DNA of 64,000 bases from Chryseobacterium wanjuense (GCF_900111495.1 NZ_FOIU01000001.1:2480001-2544000), one strand, 5' to 3'; positions 45,523 to 54,936 are shown, counted from the first letter of the stretch. The notes: generated by a model not told the origin, from the sequence alone. Numbers and translations are program-made.

Positions 45523-45530
45523 TAATTTTG
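45523..45530 (+). promoter_or_regulatory. -7 box for the DUF5686 gene
   Basis: TAATTTTG, 15 bp before the ATG at 45546. Confidence 0.45.
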
Positions 45531-45545
45531 ACCTAGATTTTTCAC

Positions 45546-47750
45546 ATGAAAAGGGTCTTACTATTTATTTTTTGCTGGATATATGCTTTTGGTTTTTCAC
45601 AATCAAAAATTACGTCTATTGAAACTGTCGTAATTCAAGACAAAAGCGATCCAAGAGCCCTGGAAATCCTGAAAAAAGTAAATCAGCTATTCCAGGAAAA
45701 CTCTCCCAAAAGCCTGGATTCCTACTCATATAAATCTTATGAAAAGGTTTCTTTGGACATCGATGAAGACAGTATTTCTCATTTCAATCAAATTTTTGAA
45801 AGCAATGATTTTTTCAAGAAAAAAAGAAAAAAAGATTCATTAAATAATATTTCAGCCCGAAAAATATTCTCAAAAAGCAAATTATTCCTGTGGGAAAGAG
45901 CTCAGGAGTTTTTATATTCAAAACAATTGGGTGAAAAAATCAATATTCTGGACAACAGAATTTCAGGTCTTAAACAGCCAATCTACGAAATGATCGCCCT
46001 ACAGCAAAGCAACAGAGACAAACTTCCCGCTCAGCTGAAACAGGAAAACAGAGGCCTTTACAGATTTTTTCTTACCGATACCATTGAAATGGACGGAAGA
46101 AAAAATTTCGTCATTCGTTTCAGAGAGGTTAATTATAAAAAGCTCGACAAAAAAAGAAAATACAACGGTGCCATCTATATCGACACGGAAACTTACGGGA
46201 TCAAAAAAATAGAAAATTTCAGCAAAAATAAAAACGACGGAATTATCACCAGCACATGGATTTTCTTTAATAATAAATGGTTCCTGGCCCATGAAACCGT
46301 GAAACTGAAGATGAGCAACATGGCGATGGAGGAAGAAAATAAAGAGCATCCCGAAGAAAAACATGAGAAAAAAGATAAAAGAAGTTTTGGCACTTATGCT
46401 TTTCTCACTTCAAAATATTTTGATTTTAAATCACCCATTCAAATCGATAAAAATGATTTCAAGGGCTATACTTTTTCGGTAAAAAATACGGACGGGAAAA
46501 CCTTAAACCAATACAGAACAGATCCTCTAACAGACAGAGAAAGAAATACATACACCACCATAGACAGTCTTGGAAAAATTTATAATATTGACACCAAAGC
46601 ACGTGTCCTGACCGGTTTGTTAAACGGACAAATAAGAGTGGGCGTTGTAGATTTTGCCGTGGATGAAATTGCAAATTATAACTCCTATGAAGGCTTCAGA
46701 GTTGGTTTAAAGGCTAAAATTAATGAAACTTTCAACCCGTATTTTTCACCGGATTATTATTTTGCTTACGGTTTTAAAGACGACAAGCTCAAATACGGAA
46801 TCGGGGTTGATATGAAGACCACTCTTGATAAAAACTCATTTTTTAGGGTTGAATACAATGACGATGTAACGGCTTCCGGAGAGTTTTACAGAAGGCTCTG
46901 GAACTTTAAAATGAGAATGGCCAACTATGGAAATAATTTGAATAACGACCGATATTACCATTACAAAAGTGCATCCTTATCTTACTTAAATGACGTAACG
47001 AACGGGCTTACGCTAGTTTTTGCTGCCAGAAGGAATTTTGAGGAAGCCATGTTTGATTATTCATTCAGAAATCGAGGTGCGGGTTTCGATAATTTCAGTA
47101 CTTTATTTACGTTAAAATTTTCTCCGAATTCAACCAATATCATGACTCCGCAAGGGAAATCCCTGATCGACCAGAAATATCCCGAATTGTATTTTAATTA
47201 TGAACAGAGCTATAAAATTTTGGGTGGAGATTTTAATTATACCCGATTTGATGCGCTTTTCGTCCATAATTTCAAAACCATGCTCGGAACTACCGGATTC
47301 AGATTATACGGAGGAATGGTTTTCGGAAACGCCCCGATCTGGAAAAACTTCACCATGAATGGTTTGGCGTCGCCAAGAAGAGATTTTAACTTCAACCTTA
47401 CTTCATTCTTAGGATTTGCTACGCTGGAAGGAGGAAAATATTATAACGACAAGTTCATTGCGTATTATTTTACCCACAAAATTCCTTGGTATTTTAAGAG
47501 TGTCGGACAGAATATTTCGAGTTTTGATTTTGTTTTAAGAGGAACCATCGGGAATATGGATCATCCGGAATATCACCAGTTCAAATTCCGACCATTAAAT
47601 CACCTTTATCAGGAAGTTGGTCTGGAATGGAATAATTTCCTGTCAACTTATTTTAATTTAGGATTATTTTATAGGGTTGGATATTATACGACTACAAATT
47701 TTAAACAAAATTTTGCGGTTCAGTTTAAATTAAAACTATTAGAATTTTAA
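45546..47750 (+). CDS. DUF5686 family outer membrane protein
   Basis: 734 residues. Signal peptide 1-18 (LLFIFCWIYAFGFSQ). DUF5686 sequence features: ALEILKKVNQLFQENSPKSLDSYSYKSYEKVS near the N-terminus, in parts, DNRISGLKQPIYEMIALQQSN, and a C-terminal barrel-like half with many aromatic-ended strands, ending NFAVQFKLKLLEF. Many relatives carry an N-terminal carboxypeptidase-like domain; it is absent here, so this is the short form. The family is Bacteroidota-specific and of unknown function. Located in the outer membrane by inference. Confidence 0.88.
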   Translation: MKRVLLFIFCWIYAFGFSQSKITSIETVVIQDKSDPRALEILKKVNQLFQENSPKSLDSYSYKSYEKVSLDIDEDSISHFNQIFESNDFFKKKRKKDSLNNISARKIFSKSKLFLWERAQEFLYSKQLGEKINILDNRISGLKQPIYEMIALQQSNRDKLPAQLKQENRGLYRFFLTDTIEMDGRKNFVIRFREVNYKKLDKKRKYNGAIYIDTETYGIKKIENFSKNKNDGIITSTWIFFNNKWFLAHETVKLKMSNMAMEEENKEHPEEKHEKKDKRSFGTYAFLTSKYFDFKSPIQIDKNDFKGYTFSVKNTDGKTLNQYRTDPLTDRERNTYTTIDSLGKIYNIDTKARVLTGLLNGQIRVGVVDFAVDEIANYNSYEGFRVGLKAKINETFNPYFSPDYYFAYGFKDDKLKYGIGVDMKTTLDKNSFFRVEYNDDVTASGEFYRRLWNFKMRMANYGNNLNNDRYYHYKSASLSYLNDVTNGLTLVFAARRNFEEAMFDYSFRNRGAGFDNFSTLFTLKFSPNSTNIMTPQGKSLIDQKYPELYFNYEQSYKILGGDFNYTRFDALFVHNFKTMLGTTGFRLYGGMVFGNAPIWKNFTMNGLASPRRDFNFNLTSFLGFATLEGGKYYNDKFIAYYFTHKIPWYFKSVGQNISSFDFVLRGTIGNMDHPEYHQFKFRPLNHLYQEVGLEWNNFLSTYFNLGLFYRVGYYTTTNFKQNFAVQFKLKLLEF

Positions 47751-47822
47751 AATAATTTTTTAATTCAAATCTTCCAGAAGATGATTAAACCATTAATAAT
47801 CAATAATTAGTAATAAAAATAA

Positions 47823-48059
47823 ATGCAAAAAATACAGATAAAAGCAGAACAATTCTTCGATTTATTAAAGCTAAAAGACACTTCCATGTGGGAAATTTTC
47901 GCCCAAATGGTAGACAGCAATGAAAAAGAAATCATCTTTCTTGATAATGAAGACAAGATTCTGTTCAACTATATTTTGCCTTCAAACCTGGAAAAGCTGG
48001 AAGAAGACAGAAAAGAGTTTTCAAAACAGTTTTCAGAAAAATTGACTAACTTCAATTAA
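47823..48059 (+). CDS. Small cytoplasmic protein, unknown
   Basis: 78 residues, acidic and helical: KAEQFFDLLKLKDTSMWEIFAQMV, EIIFLDNEDKILFNYILPSN, and a C-terminal LEKLEEDRKEFSKQFSEKL. No signal or membrane segment. The alternating helix-strand-helix pattern is reminiscent of small flavobacterial orphans. It starts 72 bp after DUF5686 and ends 11 bp before the M28 peptidase, so it probably shares a transcript with the peptidase. Confidence 0.65.
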   Translation: MQKIQIKAEQFFDLLKLKDTSMWEIFAQMVDSNEKEIIFLDNEDKILFNYILPSNLEKLEEDRKEFSKQFSEKLTNFN

Positions 48060-48070
48060 TAAAAAACACG

Positions 48071-49540
48071 ATGAAAAAGAATTATATCCTATCTATTTTA
48101 AGCCTGTTGATTTTCGGTTGGGGAAGTGCACAAAACTATAAAAAGCCCCTGGTTTCAGCCATCAAAGAAGCAGATCTTCGAAAAGATATGTATGAGCTTG
48201 CTGCAGATCAGTTTCTTGGCCGTGAAGCAGGAACTTTGGATGAATTAAAAGTTTCTATGTGGCTTGCCGACAAAGCCAAAGAAGCCGGAATGCAGCCTGC
48301 CGGAGACAACGGAACTTTTTTCCAGTTCTTCGATATGTACAGGCATCAGGTGATTCCGCAAAGCACCTTGAAAATTGGTAATAATCAATTAAAATTATGG
48401 AAAGATTTTTTGGTTGCAGAACCTGTAAATGCCAATATCGATGGTGAAATTGTATACGCCGGAAATGCTGAGCCCGAAGATCTTTCATCATTAAATATTA
48501 AAGGAAAAATCCTTGCTGTAAACGCTTCCAATAAAAATATCGATCAGCAGATGACTCTTTTTGTAAGGAGATATCCTGGATTTGTAAGAACAAAATATTA
48601 CAATAAAGCGTACGAATTAGGCGCTAAAGGAATTATTTTCATCACAGACGATATTTCCGAAAAAAGCTGGGTGGAAATTCTTCCCCAAATGACAAGAGGA
48701 GCTTATGGCGTTGAAGGCTTAAGGGAAAAAGTAACGAATAATATTCCTGTCTTGTGGATAAAAAGAGAAAATGCAAATTGGGTAAAAAACAATCCTAAAA
48801 TTTCATTAAATCTCATCACGGAAACTTATAAATATCCGTCTGTAAATATCATCGGAAAAATTGAAGGAACAGATCCTGTTTTAAAGAACGAATACGTACT
48901 CATCAGTGGTCACCAGGATCACGACGGAATCAGACATCCTGTAAAAAATGATACAATCTACAATGGCGCCGACGACAATGCAAGTACCTGTGTTGCGATG
49001 CTGGCAATGGCAAGAGCCTACAAAAAACAGCCCGGAAAAAGAAGTATTTTATTTGTATTTCATGGTGCGGAAGAAAGAGGATTGTTGGGTTCGAGATGGC
49101 ACGCCGCACATCCCGTTGTTCCCAAAGAGAAAATCGTTGCCGTTCTGAATGGTGATATGATCGGGAGAAATGACAATAATGAAGCCGCTCTATTAGGAGG
49201 AAATGCTCCCCACAAAAACTCAGAAGAATTGGTGAAAATGGCGGAAGAAGCTAATAATGAAAGTACAAAATTCAAGTATCTGAAAGATTGGGATTCTCCA
49301 AGCCACGCCGAATATTTTTATTTCAGAAGCGATCATCTTCCTTATGCAAAAGCTGGAATTCCGGCTATATTTTTCACGAGTGTTTTGCATAATCAGTACC
49401 ACACTCCGCAAGATGAATCGGAAAATATCAATTACAAAAAGCTCTATAAAATGACAGAATGGATGTACAGAACTTCATGGAAAGTAGCCAATGAAAATGA
49501 ACGTCCGAAAGTGATTTCTAATTTTACGCTGGAAAGGTAG
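48071..49540 (+). CDS. M28 family metallopeptidase, secreted, with PA-type insertion
   Basis: 489 residues. Signal peptide 1-20 (LLIFGWGSAQ). A region at ~105-240 with VYAGNAEPEDLSSLNIKGKILAVN and AYELGAKGIIFITDD resembles a PA domain inserted in the peptidase fold. Zinc ligands and catalytic residues: LISGHQDHDG (H, D), GADDNASTCVAML (D), GAEERGLLGS (catalytic E and E), LNGDMIGR (D) and a C-terminal HNQYHTPQDE (H). It acts as an aminopeptidase in the periplasm or outside the cell. Single gene unit ending in a palindrome. Confidence 0.92.
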   Translation: MKKNYILSILSLLIFGWGSAQNYKKPLVSAIKEADLRKDMYELAADQFLGREAGTLDELKVSMWLADKAKEAGMQPAGDNGTFFQFFDMYRHQVIPQSTLKIGNNQLKLWKDFLVAEPVNANIDGEIVYAGNAEPEDLSSLNIKGKILAVNASNKNIDQQMTLFVRRYPGFVRTKYYNKAYELGAKGIIFITDDISEKSWVEILPQMTRGAYGVEGLREKVTNNIPVLWIKRENANWVKNNPKISLNLITETYKYPSVNIIGKIEGTDPVLKNEYVLISGHQDHDGIRHPVKNDTIYNGADDNASTCVAMLAMARAYKKQPGKRSILFVFHGAEERGLLGSRWHAAHPVVPKEKIVAVLNGDMIGRNDNNEAALLGGNAPHKNSEELVKMAEEANNESTKFKYLKDWDSPSHAEYFYFRSDHLPYAKAGIPAIFFTSVLHNQYHTPQDESENINYKKLYKMTEWMYRTSWKVANENERPKVISNFTLER

Positions 49541-49551
49541 TTTGTGTTGAA

Positions 49552-49592
49552 AGTATTCAGTTTCGGCGGCTTCGCCGCCGAAACTGAATACT
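49552..49592. terminator. Perfect 19-bp palindrome between convergent genes
   Basis: Arms AGTATTCAGTTTCGGCGGC (49552-49570) and its exact complement at 49574-49592, with a TTC loop. Very GC-rich core for this genome, no T run. Ends 12 bp after one stop and 12 bp before the other, so bidirectional termination or mRNA 3'-end protection is likely. Confidence 0.75.
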
Positions 49593-49603
49593 CCACGAAT
49601 CAA

Positions 49604-50485
49604 TTATTTATTCAAAAAAGCGTCAACCGTTTTCTTAGCTTCCACAACATCATGAACCCTCAATATTTTTGCTCCCTGCTGCAAAACTTTTAAATGAAGC
49701 TTTTGTGTTTCTTCATTGATATCCAAAGACGATTTTCCGAGCGGTTTGTAAATGAAAGATTTTCTTGAAATTCCAATTAATAAAGGAAATTTTCCAAAAT
49801 CAAGATACTTTACTTCATCGATCATTTTCATTTGATCTTCCACTGTTTTTCCAAAACCAAAACCGGGATCCAGAATAATGTCATTCACTCCTTTTTCTAA
49901 TAGCTCCATCGTTTTTTCAGAAAAATACTGATTCTCCGAAAGGGTAATATCAGCGAATTTTATTTTATCATGCATCGTTTCATAAGAAGGATTTACATGC
50001 ATTAAAACATACGGAAGCTTCGTCGCGGCAACAGTATCAAACATTTTGTCATCATAATGCCCTCCGGAAATATCATTAATAATATCAATCCCTTCATTAA
50101 ATCCAAATTCTACGGTTTCCGAATAAAAAGTATCCAGTGAAATCAATGCTTCCGGAAATTCTTTTTTCATTAAAGAAATGATATTTCCAATTCGTCTAAT
50201 TTCCTCACTACTTTCTAAAAACTCAGCCTTCGGGCGGGTTGATTGCGGACCGAGATCAATAATTTCAGCCCCATCTTTTAACATTTTTTCTGTATGTTGC
50301 AGCGCTGATTTTTCATTATTAAACTTTCCACCGTCAGAAAAAGAATCCGGGGTCAGATTCAGAATCCCCATGATTTTTGGCACACTTAAATCTACCAATC
50401 TCCCGTTGCAGTTGATTGAATGGAAAGGCTGGGAAGTTGGAACGTTGGAGGGTTTTAGAGTTTGAGAGTGGGAAAGTTTGGACAT
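49604..50485 (-). CDS. folP: Dihydropteroate synthase, with repeat-derived N-terminus
   Basis: 293 residues. The enzyme proper starts near residue 24 (INCNGRLVDLSVPKIMGILNLTPDSFSDGGKF, in parts) and has both DHPS signatures, MGILNLTPDSFSDGG and IDLGPQSTRPKAE. GGHYDDKM, LDPGFGFGKT (phosphate-binding D and K) and the closing ILRVHDV follow. It condenses p-aminobenzoate with the pterin pyrophosphate in folate synthesis and is the sulfonamide target. The first ~22 residues (SKLSHSQTLKPSNVPTSQPF) are atypical and encoded by intergenic repeat sequence that also occurs at 50580-50640. Confidence 0.95.
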   Translation of the reverse strand: MSKLSHSQTLKPSNVPTSQPFHSINCNGRLVDLSVPKIMGILNLTPDSFSDGGKFNNEKSALQHTEKMLKDGAEIIDLGPQSTRPKAEFLESSEEIRRIGNIISLMKKEFPEALISLDTFYSETVEFGFNEGIDIINDISGGHYDDKMFDTVAATKLPYVLMHVNPSYETMHDKIKFADITLSENQYFSEKTMELLEKGVNDIILDPGFGFGKTVEDQMKMIDEVKYLDFGKFPLLIGISRKSFIYKPLGKSSLDINEETQKLHLKVLQQGAKILRVHDVVEAKKTVDAFLNK

Positions 50486-50671
50486 TATTTGAATGATGGA
50501 TTGAGTTATTTCCGCAAAATTAAAATAATTGCTGAATAATTTATGATCTAATTAAACTTTAAAACATCAATCTCACAAACTCTTCACTCCCCAACCCTAA
50601 AACCCTCTAACCCTCCTACTCTAAAACTCTCCAAAACTTACCTTCCCCAAGCGCTCAAACACAAAATTTCG

Positions 50672-50679
50672 TATATTTG
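50672..50679 (+). promoter_or_regulatory. -7 box for DUF1599 gene
   Basis: TATATTTG, 17 bp before the ATG at 50697. Confidence 0.5.
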
Positions 50680-50696
50680 GAAGATTAAGAGATTTT

Positions 50697-51263
50697 ATGT
50701 CAAAAACATCAGTACAGTTCGAGAAAATTATTGGTCAGTGCCGTGAACTTTTCAGTAAAAAACTACAGGATTACGGTGCAGCATGGAGGGTTTTAAGACC
50801 GAGTTCGATTACGGATCAGATCTACATTAAAGTCAACAGAATCCGTACGTTACAGATGACCGATAAAAAAATGGTGGACGAAAGTGAAGAAGATGAATTC
50901 ATTGCTATCGTCAACTACTCTATCATTGGACTGATTCAGCTTGAAAAAGGCTTTTCCAACGATTTTAACGAAAATAAAGAAGAAATTTTAAATCTTTACG
51001 ATAAATATTCCACCGAAGCTAAAAATTTAATGGAAAGAAAAAACCATGACTATGGCGAAGCGTGGAGAGATATGAGAATTTCTTCGATCACAGATTTGAT
51101 TTATCAGAAAGTTTTAAGAACAAAACAAATAGAAGATAATCAGGGAGTTACTATTGTTTCGGAAGGTTTGGACGCCAATTATTTTGACATGCTGAACTAT
51201 GCCGTTTTCTGCTTGATAAAATTCTCTGAAAAAGAAAACAACGTTGAATCCAAAACTATTTAA
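50697..51263 (+). CDS. DUF1599 domain protein, internally duplicated
   Basis: 188 residues made of two copies of one module. Copy 1 (~1-85) has KLQDYGAAWRVLRPSSITDQIY-type sequence and copy 2 (~100-180) has KNHDYGEAWRDMRISSITDLIY. DYGxAWRxxRxSSITD is the DUF1599 hallmark; the fold is expected to be helical and related to nucleotide pyrophosphatases (MazG-like), but function is unproven. Likely co-transcribed with the DoxX-type gene, whose ATG follows by 1 bp. Confidence 0.88.
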   Translation: MSKTSVQFEKIIGQCRELFSKKLQDYGAAWRVLRPSSITDQIYIKVNRIRTLQMTDKKMVDESEEDEFIAIVNYSIIGLIQLEKGFSNDFNENKEEILNLYDKYSTEAKNLMERKNHDYGEAWRDMRISSITDLIYQKVLRTKQIEDNQGVTIVSEGLDANYFDMLNYAVFCLIKFSEKENNVESKTI

Positions 51264-51264
51264 T

Positions 51265-52377
51265 ATGATCAAAGGTTTATTACGTCTCGTTATTGCTGTT
51301 ATTTTCATCCTTTCGGGCTTCGTAAAAGCAGTAGACTTGGTAGGTTTTTCTTTCAAAATGGAAGAATATTTCGCTCCCAATGTCTTTGATATGCCATTTT
51401 TAGAAAAATTTGCACTGCCACTTTCGATATTTGTTGTGGTTTTGGAACTTCTTCTGGGGTTTATGCTTTTATTAAAATTAAAACTTAAATTCACGCTTTC
51501 AGCATTAATTGCGCTTTGTATTTTCTTTGGTTTTCTTACGTTTTATTCCGCTTATTACAATGTGGTAACGGATTGCGGATGTTTTGGAGATGCTATAAAA
51601 TTTACACCTTGGCAGAGTTTTATTAAGGATATTGTTCTTTTGGTGGGGTTAATTATTGTTTTTATTCTTTATCGAAAAGAATTTAAGAAAAAAGACGATT
51701 ACACGTTCACCTCCAAGAAAGATCCTTCCGGGACATTTAAATATATTCTTCTGGGAATTTTCTCTTTGGTAATGATTTACATTATGTCTCAGGGAATTAT
51801 GCATGAACCACTGATCGATTTCCGTGACTATAAAATCGGAACCGATATCAAGGGTGAAAAGGAAAAAATTAATAAAAACCCATCAGAATACAAAACTTTT
51901 TACTCTCTTAAAAATGAAAAAACGGGAGAAGTTAAAAAAGTAAATCAGGACGATTATATCAAAAAAACAGAATATTGGGCAGAAGGCTCCCCATGGAAGA
52001 TCGAGGAAGGAAAAAATGAATCTGTGCTCATAAAAGAAGGGTATAAATCTGAAATTGTAAAATTCAAAATTGAAGATCCGACCGGAATGGAAGTGACAGA
52101 CGAAATCATCCACGCGCCAAAAGCGATCCTTGTTTTCTCTTATCATCCGAAAGATATTTCACCGGAATTATTGAAGCAGGTCGAGGCTAAAGTGAAGACT
52201 CAGGGAGCAAATATTGTGTACGGGGTTTCTACCGAGCCGAATACTTTTAAAACCATTAAAAACATGATGATGGACGGAACTGCCATAAAAACTATTGCAA
52301 GAAGTAACCCATTTGTTTTAATTTTACAAAACGGAAAAATTGTAGACAAACAGCCTGCGAAAGACTATGTGAAATAG
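51265..52377 (+). CDS. DoxX/MauE-like membrane protein with C-terminal thioredoxin-like domain (BT_3928 family)
   Basis: 370 residues from the ATG at 51265 (MIKGLLRLVIAVIFILSG); a TTG at 51244 would overlap the upstream gene. The N-terminal ~130 residues have four membrane segments, with VLELLLGFMLLLK and DCGCFGDAIKFTPWQSFIKD, the quinone-oxidoreductase-type MauE/DoxX pattern including a CxC. A fifth helix sits at ~170. The C-terminal ~90 residues (APKAILVFSYHPKDISPELL, FVLILQNGKIVDKQ) look thioredoxin-like but without CxxC. A role in envelope redox chemistry is inferred. Confidence 0.82.
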   Translation: MIKGLLRLVIAVIFILSGFVKAVDLVGFSFKMEEYFAPNVFDMPFLEKFALPLSIFVVVLELLLGFMLLLKLKLKFTLSALIALCIFFGFLTFYSAYYNVVTDCGCFGDAIKFTPWQSFIKDIVLLVGLIIVFILYRKEFKKKDDYTFTSKKDPSGTFKYILLGIFSLVMIYIMSQGIMHEPLIDFRDYKIGTDIKGEKEKINKNPSEYKTFYSLKNEKTGEVKKVNQDDYIKKTEYWAEGSPWKIEEGKNESVLIKEGYKSEIVKFKIEDPTGMEVTDEIIHAPKAILVFSYHPKDISPELLKQVEAKVKTQGANIVYGVSTEPNTFKTIKNMMMDGTAIKTIARSNPFVLILQNGKIVDKQPAKDYVK

Positions 52378-52464
52378 TGAAGAAGTGAATGGTGAATTGT
52401 CAATTTTTTCACCGTGAAAATCAATTTTAATTTTAAACACTCAACTTTAATTATAAATTTAATA

Positions 52465-52815
52465 ATGCAAAAATCAAATAAATCAATTGCTGGTTACCAT
52501 TTACTGATGATTCTTTCTTCTGTAGACGGTGAATTTGCCCCAGAGGAAGGGATTCTTATCCAACAATATCTTTCTGAGGAATTTCCTTTCAGAGTAAATC
52601 TGGATAACGAACTGGAAACTATCGCTTTACTAAAACCGGAGGAATGGAAAGATCATTTCGAATTCCATGGACGTTGCTTCCTTGACGATTCTACGCAGGA
52701 CGAGCGTGAAAAATTTGTACAATTTGCGAAAACCCTGATCAAAGCAGATAATAAAGTAACTGACGAAGAGCATACTTTCTATACGCTGTTGAAAAATCTT
52801 TGGAATATTAAGTAA
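52465..52815 (+). CDS. TerB-like small helical protein
   Basis: 116 residues from the ATG at 52465 (MQKSNKSIAGYHLLMIL); the frame runs upstream through an intergenic repeat, which I excluded. The pattern LSSVDGEFAPEEGILIQQYLSEEF and LIKADNKVTDEEHTFYTLLKNLW repeats the D-G-x-x-x-x-E-E motif of TerB-type helical domains twice. TerB-like proteins may bind metal near membranes in stress responses; no tellurite genes are near. Same strand as the DoxX gene upstream, from which an ~85-bp repeat-like gap separates it. Confidence 0.72.
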   Translation: MQKSNKSIAGYHLLMILSSVDGEFAPEEGILIQQYLSEEFPFRVNLDNELETIALLKPEEWKDHFEFHGRCFLDDSTQDEREKFVQFAKTLIKADNKVTDEEHTFYTLLKNLWNIK

Positions 52816-52854
52816 GTTAGGAATTAAGATTATTCATTACCACATTTATAAACT

Positions 52855-52862
52855 TATATTTG
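52855..52862 (+). promoter_or_regulatory. -7 box for the ATPase/TOPRIM cassette
   Basis: TATATTTG, 27 bp before the ATG at 52890. Confidence 0.5.
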
Positions 52863-52889
52863 TTTAAATTTCAAAATAAAATATAAAAA

Positions 52890-54272
52890 ATGATTACAAA
52901 GATTAAAATAAATGGTTTTAAATCATTTCATAATTTTGAAATGACTTTTACACCATTTACCATAATCGCAGGTACAAATGCTTCTGGAAAAAGTAATCTT
53001 TTTGATGCATTAGAATTACTTTCAAAACTTGCGGATTCAGACAATATTAAAAAAGCTCTTCAAAGCCAACGGGGAGATTTTTTGGAATTGTTTAGCATGT
53101 ATGATAGAGGAATTTATACTGATAAGATGGAATTTGAAGTTGAAATGCTTGTAAATAGTAAAGTAAGAGATGCTTGGGGTAATGAGGCCGTTTTAAAATA
53201 TACAAGATTACAATATCAATTAAAATTAAGAAGATTTGTTAATCAATCTGGTCTAGAGGATGTAGAACTATTTCATGAAAAATTAATTAATCTTAAGCAT
53301 CAGGATGATAAATGGATTGAATTAATATCAAAAAAAAACAGAGAAATATGGCGGCCCAAAGTACCTGCTGGAAAAAGAGGTGTTCCCTATATAGATTCTG
53401 ATATTGTTGAGGGAATGAACACTGTTATCGTTCCCCAAGATTCAAAAGGAGGAAATAAAAGAAGATTTCCGTTAAACAATGCCAACAGAACAGTTTTAAG
53501 CAGTTTTGATTCAATCGATTTCCCTCACGTTCTAGCAGCAAAAGAAGAAATGAAATCATGGAAATTTCTTCAATTAAATCCAGATGATTTGAGAGAACCA
53601 ACAAATAAAAATAATGGAGAGGATGAGATAACTATTTCTGGGAAAAATTTAGCAGCTGCATTATATAGAATATCTTTAAAAAATGATTTTGCTTTAAAAG
53701 AAATTTCAAGAAAATTAAACAAATTTCTTCCCCAATTTGTAGAAGTAAAAATTATTGATGATAAAGAGAATCGCCAATTTATAATAAAATTAACTGATGT
53801 AGATAAAAAAGAATATACATCAAGAGTACTTTCAGAAGGAACCTTAAGGATATTAACATTATGTATTTTAGAATATGATGATAATTTTGGAAGTTTATTA
53901 TGTTTTGAAGAACCAGAAAATGGTATACACCCCGCAAGAATCTCAACTATGCTTGATTTATTAGCTGATTTAAGCACAGATTTTTCAGATAACGAATTAC
54001 CTTTAAAACAAGTAATTGTAAATACCCACTCCTCTGTTTTGATTGGAGAATTCTGGAAAAACTTCAAAGAAGATAATAACAAATCTCTTTGGTTTAGTAA
54101 AATGGTTACAAAAGTGGATGTCTATAAAAATGAAAAAATAAAGTTTGAAACTACTAAACTTTCTCCAGTAGATAAAAATTTTATTGCTGATTTATTTCCA
54201 GATAAAAAAGTTTCAATTCTTAATGTTAAAGATTATTTAGATAATGGTAATTTTTCTTTAGACAATGAGTAA
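52890..54272 (+). CDS. OLD/AAA15-type ATPase, putative defence module subunit A
   Basis: 460 residues. Walker A is GTNASGKS (28-35), the ABC-type signature is LSEGT (314-318), Walker B is LLCFEEPENGIHP (E340/E341) and the H-loop is NTHSS (H380). FKSFHNFEMTF precedes Walker A, as in RecF/OLD/AAA15 proteins. The middle (60-300) is variable and charged, without a long SMC coiled coil or a fused TOPRIM. These ATPases pair with effector nucleases in PARIS, OLD, Gabija and RloA/RloB systems. The next gene starts within its last 8 bases. The region is visibly AT-richer than flanking housekeeping genes, consistent with acquisition. Function inferred. Confidence 0.85.
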   Translation: MITKIKINGFKSFHNFEMTFTPFTIIAGTNASGKSNLFDALELLSKLADSDNIKKALQSQRGDFLELFSMYDRGIYTDKMEFEVEMLVNSKVRDAWGNEAVLKYTRLQYQLKLRRFVNQSGLEDVELFHEKLINLKHQDDKWIELISKKNREIWRPKVPAGKRGVPYIDSDIVEGMNTVIVPQDSKGGNKRRFPLNNANRTVLSSFDSIDFPHVLAAKEEMKSWKFLQLNPDDLREPTNKNNGEDEITISGKNLAAALYRISLKNDFALKEISRKLNKFLPQFVEVKIIDDKENRQFIIKLTDVDKKEYTSRVLSEGTLRILTLCILEYDDNFGSLLCFEEPENGIHPARISTMLDLLADLSTDFSDNELPLKQVIVNTHSSVLIGEFWKNFKEDNNKSLWFSKMVTKVDVYKNEKIKFETTKLSPVDKNFIADLFPDKKVSILNVKDYLDNGNFSLDNE

Positions 54273-54936
54273 TAAACAACTATTTATAGGATTAATTTCC
54301 GAAGGTTCTACTGATACTAGATTTCTGTTTTCGGTCGTAGATAGAACTATCAAGCAACTAGTTTATGATTTTGGAAGTAATGTTGAAATATATATAGAAG
54401 AATTAAAAAAAGATTCTGGCAAGAAGTTCATAAAACAAATTATTGATGCCAATTTAGCTTATCAAAAAGAAAACTTCATTAATATTCTTTTAGTTCATTG
54501 CGATGCAGACAATAAAGATGATTCTAAAGTTCTGAAAGAAAAATATATTCCTTTAATAGAAAACATTAAATCGAATAAAGATATAATTTGTAAAGAAATT
54601 ATACCTGTTATTCCTATTTATATGATTGAATCATGGATGCTAGCGGACATTGATTTATTCTTAGATGAAATTTCCACTCATAAAACGAAATCTGAACTTG
54701 GAATCAATGGTAATCCTGAATCGTTTACAAATCCGAAAAACAAAATAAAAGAAGCATTACAAATTATTAACCAAGAAAAACCTAAAAAAAGGAGAAAAGA
54801 TTTACAAATAAGTGATTTGTATCAAATTATTGGTCAAAAAATTGAAATTGAAAAACTTATAGAATTAAATTCTTTCAAGAATTTCTATAATCAAATTTCT
54901 GATTCGTTGGCAAAATTAAAATTTATATATAAATAA
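54265..54936 (+). CDS. TOPRIM/DUF4276-like protein, putative defence module subunit B
   Basis: 223 residues. Residues 9-17 (GLISEGSTD, E13) match TOPRIM motif 1; LLVHCDADN (D80, D82) matches the DxD motif; IPIYMIESWMLADIDLF (E122, W124, D128) matches the C-terminal block of DUF4276-type proteins. The acidic set suits Mg2+-dependent nuclease activity. It overlaps the ATPase gene by 8 bp, so the two are made together. At 223 residues it is smaller than PARIS AriB. It ends 5 bp before tpiA. Exact family and activity not confirmed. Confidence 0.78.
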   Translation: MSNKQLFIGLISEGSTDTRFLFSVVDRTIKQLVYDFGSNVEIYIEELKKDSGKKFIKQIIDANLAYQKENFINILLVHCDADNKDDSKVLKEKYIPLIENIKSNKDIICKEIIPVIPIYMIESWMLADIDLFLDEISTHKTKSELGINGNPESFTNPKNKIKEALQIINQEKPKKRRKDLQISDLYQIIGQKIEIEKLIELNSFKNFYNQISDSLAKLKFIYK

